This document shows, in pieces, positions 61,106 to 64,000 of a DNA stretch of 64,000 nucleotides. The position numbers and the translations under genes are program-made. This stretch comes from Buxus sempervirens (lineage: Eukaryota; Streptophyta; Magnoliopsida; Buxales; Buxaceae): the NCBI GenBank assembly GCA_947561395.2, contig OX387184.1:39980766-40044765 (forward strand). The letters run 5' to 3'. The notes under the pieces are model-generated. The model ran no database searches and was not told the origin of the DNA. It saw only the letters and a program-made list of their open reading frames with translations. The number at the start of each line of letters is the position of its first letter. Position 1 is the first letter of the stretch.

Positions 61106-61819
61106 ATGGCCGTTTCGGCCATGAGCACAACAAGAGAGCTTTTTGCTCTAAGTTACGACTTCATCAAGAAGATGTATCTCAAGCACTTCATATTCAACAC
61201 ATGCAGAAAAAATTCACTAGCTGCCATGATGATCTCCCTTGATTTCGTCATTACAAAAACTCCGTCGTTATCCCTGACCACCAAGTCGTGTTCAAACCCT
61301 TAGAGGTGATCGGATCGCCAGTCATCTACAACAAGAACAAATCATCCCGGTTTGGGATTTTCCTGAAACACGACTCGAACGAGTCAACACTTAAATGGGT
61401 CAACGCCCCAGCTGCTTCTGCTTCCATTCATTGAACTTATAGGAGGTAAATTCCAGTTCCGGTACCGATGAAAAGTTGGTCATTGCCATTGGCTCTTACA
61501 TGACTCCACCGGGTTCCATAGTTTCTGAACACAAAGAACCTATTCGCAGTGTTCTACCAGAAGTCCGGCTAAACTTAACGGCAAGGAAATCAAGTTGCCA
61601 GGAACTCGTTTCAAACATGAACTTGAAAGCCGAAGAAATGGAACCAGTACGAATAAGATATATGATTCAGCTTCAGATGCTCCTGTGTCACCAGGCTTCT
61701 TTCTAGCTTGCTCGGAGTGGGTTTGTTCAATCGGTATGTCAACTGATGCTGCGGCCACCATAAGTTCTTCCGTTGGTCTACGAATTGAAATCTTTTTCAT
61801 CGAAATTGTGAGTGCACAC
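61106..61819 (+). other. Unidentified coding-like stretch
   Basis: Overlapping open frames between 61106 and 61819, with richer codon-like composition than the flanks. Typical phrases include [14 protein letters not shown] and MVIAIGSYMTPPGS in different frames. I do not recognise the protein. The stretch is cut at 61820 by a family A LTR. It may be a decayed host gene or an element fossil; no function is proposed. Confidence 0.3.
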
Positions 61820-64000
61820 TGTAACGCCTCGAACCCGGGTCAGGGCAAAGTGGCACCCAACTCAAACCTGGTTTGCTACTGTAACAACCCAAGTCCGGTT
61901 CAACAACCAAACTCGAGATGTTACGACGAAGCTGGGGTCAAATACAAACTAAGATTCACAATAATTTTAAAACTTATTAATTACATCAGAGTTCTGGTGG
62001 CCAATAAAAACAATTCTTTAATCAATATATATTCAATTCATTTTACAATCACATTTATCTAATCAACATGTGAACATTTATATCGATTACAATTCTACCC
62101 ATCAAATAAACCCCATCTTCGTGATCTCTCCAAGCAACCTGAAAAATAAGGGAAAACGGAGTGAGATTTACATCTCAGCAAGTAGCAGGTACATGTAATT
62201 AGAAACAGTCCAATGTAAGCAAATAGTCATGAGGTATGCTATTAATCCACGATTAAGACGAGAAAATCAAGTTATCCATGGCAATTCCAAATAAAGCGAT
62301 GAGACAGATAATCATGTATACATATCAGCAATTGGATGTTAACGAGGTAAAATTGACAAAAGCGATAAAACACGTGTCATTGCAGGACTCACAAAGATGA
62401 TAAGTATTTGAGATGACACTCAACTAACTGCTATACAACTGTGAGGCATAGGGGCAATGCTACTTAATGATACTCAAGCCCCATGTAGCGCAGCTATAGA
62501 CAAGAGCCGTAGTCACTGACTTATTGCGCACGAACTCAACAGAGTTGGCATGTACTACCAGTATGCAACACCAGAATTAATACATGGAGATGGTCGCTTA
62601 TCCACATGTACAGGGAATTACCAGCGGCACACCGGGATGTCCCTCCAGACATAGGACCTTCCCAGAGCAAACTAACTTGCAAGGGAAGCGCGCTCGCATT
62701 CAACCAAAACTAAATACCACTTAGCTAACCAGCCAAAACTATGAATCCATATACAACTAAGCCCACTGACACAAGCCATGATACCATGATTCAATCCTTT
62801 CAATTCCAATTAAAGCTTTTTTCAGAATAACATATGCAATTTCCCAAATATATTCAAAATGAAACTCATGTATTATATGTTCGATAAAACTCAGAGTTTA
62901 TGCAATTCCAGTAGCCAATATTCATATTGAAAGCTCAAATGAAGTAAATCAAATCTTACTTAGAGTTTTCCTTGTTAATCCCTTTATTAGAATCCAATTT
63001 CCCATCTTAACACCTAAGATAGTTTCTATTTAGGTTTTCTGTATTTTATTTCTCCAGCATGTCCTACAGACATAAAATAAAGTTTAGAAAGTGTTTTTAT
63101 CCTATAAATTCTAGTAGTATTATTTATATCAATATCACATACCATTTGACCCTTCTAAGGGCAAACCTTTCATTATAACCTTCAATTTATTGATTAATTT
63201 TCCCAATTTAATTTTATAATTTTTATACCTTAATTAGGTCCTTATAAAGATACTAATATGCTTAACTAATCAGATAAATTATTGGATGTTTATTCGTATT
63301 ACAAAATCCCCAAAATCTACAAATTTTACATAGAGCGCCTACCTCTACAGGGCTAGGCGCTCATGCAATTTTTAATAGAAATTTCTAGATTTACAAAGTT
63401 CGGATTTTTATGCTTTTGCTATATGTTTCTTTGGTCTAAATTAATCTACTAACATTCTAAAACATACCTAAAGCCCTCTAGACTAATTCTCATCAATTAA
63501 ATACCATCCTATAATTAATTGCATGATCAAACCAAGTTTTCTTCTTTAATTTGACAAATCCATCAAGAATACCAATCATTAAAATATAAGCACTTTGATT
63601 CCATGTAAATACAGTTCCGAGTAATCCATTCAAACCATATGAAATCACAGAAAACAAAATCATGCAGTTCCTCAAGTTTTCCAAGGGTTACTACTTGCCT
63701 TATACGCTAAAATCCTTCTTCCATTGAAGCTTCTAATTCTGGACCTGACTTTTGCTCCCAAACGCACCAAGCTAGAGTTCCCCAATTCAAATCTTCACCA
63801 TTCACATTGTAGTTCCATCAGTTATGAACAAAACCTCCAAATTTGAAGGCGATCCACCGTACGGATTTTCCCCGATCATGATTTGATGATGGCTGGTCAG
63901 ACATCTCCATTAGCAGCCTTCTTCCTTTCTCTCCCTCTTTTCTCTCAATAATAAACCCACGAAAGTTCTCTCTTGTCTAACCTTAATCTCCTATTTATAT
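61820..64000 (+). mobile_element. LTR, family A (A7), truncated by the window end
   Basis: Starts TGTAACGCCTCGAACCCGGG and is collinear with A0 (316-3289) over its whole visible length, with roughly 85-90% identity by eye. It has the secondary start motif (about 61880), the common block (62150-62700) and the GC island (63330-63365). The 3' end, and whether an internal region follows, lie outside the window. Confidence 0.85.

Noticed and set aside
1-64000. tRNA, rRNA or snRNA genes
   Set aside because: No cloverleaf with A and B boxes or rRNA-like sequence was recognised by eye. A tRNA search could still find one.

Overview
The window is nuclear DNA of a flowering plant. It is AT-rich, genes have short exons with GT-AG introns, and nested retrotransposon LTRs take up most of it. 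Plant-type markers are the L1 LINE with a fused RNase H domain, PIF/Harbinger elements with a Myb/SANT-like second gene, and a gene for GAMETE EXPRESSED 3. I cannot name the species. Only two host genes can be supported. One is an apparently intact 10-exon GEX3 gene (5470-10337, +), whose product is a pollen/egg plasma-membrane protein with a PQQ-type beta-propeller. The other is a compact 3-exon gene on the minus strand (12031-12602) for the twin-CX9C protein CMC2, a mitochondrial cytochrome c oxidase assembly factor. The CMC2 leader seems to be spliced, and a candidate first exon lies about 8 kb upstream near 20.6 kb. That would put the 12.7-20.5 kb region (an old tandem duplication, a LINE fragment, a Ty3/Gypsy integrase fossil) inside a 5' UTR intron.

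Layout. 1-5150: 5'-truncated L1-type LINE, split by a 3.0 kb solo LTR with a perfect 5-bp target duplication. 5470-10337: GEX3. About 10655-10817: tail of an RTE-type LINE. 12031-12602: CMC2. 12740-20560: putative CMC2 leader intron. 20.9-23.5 kb: unclassified repeats and a minisatellite. 23558-40564: a PIF/Harbinger element (TSD TAA, matching terminal inverted repeats, minus-strand Myb/SANT-like gene) that has taken in a stack of LTRs up to five levels deep. 42991-45133: relics of a second Harbinger element, with transposase and Myb/SANT-like genes on the plus strand. 45134-59212: further LTRs inserted in one another in both orientations. 59.2-61.8 kb: LTR remnant, tandem repeats and an unidentified coding-like stretch. 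61820-64000: another LTR of the same subfamily as the one at 316-3289, cut off by the window end.

Two LTR families dominate. Family A starts TGTAACGCCCC and ends GGGGTTTTACA. Family B starts TGTAAGCACC and ends in GCACACA-like sequence. Both are about 2.7-3 kb long and appear only as solo LTRs or fragments. No gag or pol was found between any pair; the only retroviral-type coding relic is the integrase fossil at 18.34-19.04 kb. The long LTRs suggest Tekay/Del-like Ty3/Gypsy elements, but that is inference. I found no new defence or metabolic system. The most notable things are the nested stack, the palindrome and tandem-repeat modules conserved in the LTRs, and the duplicated intron of CMC2.
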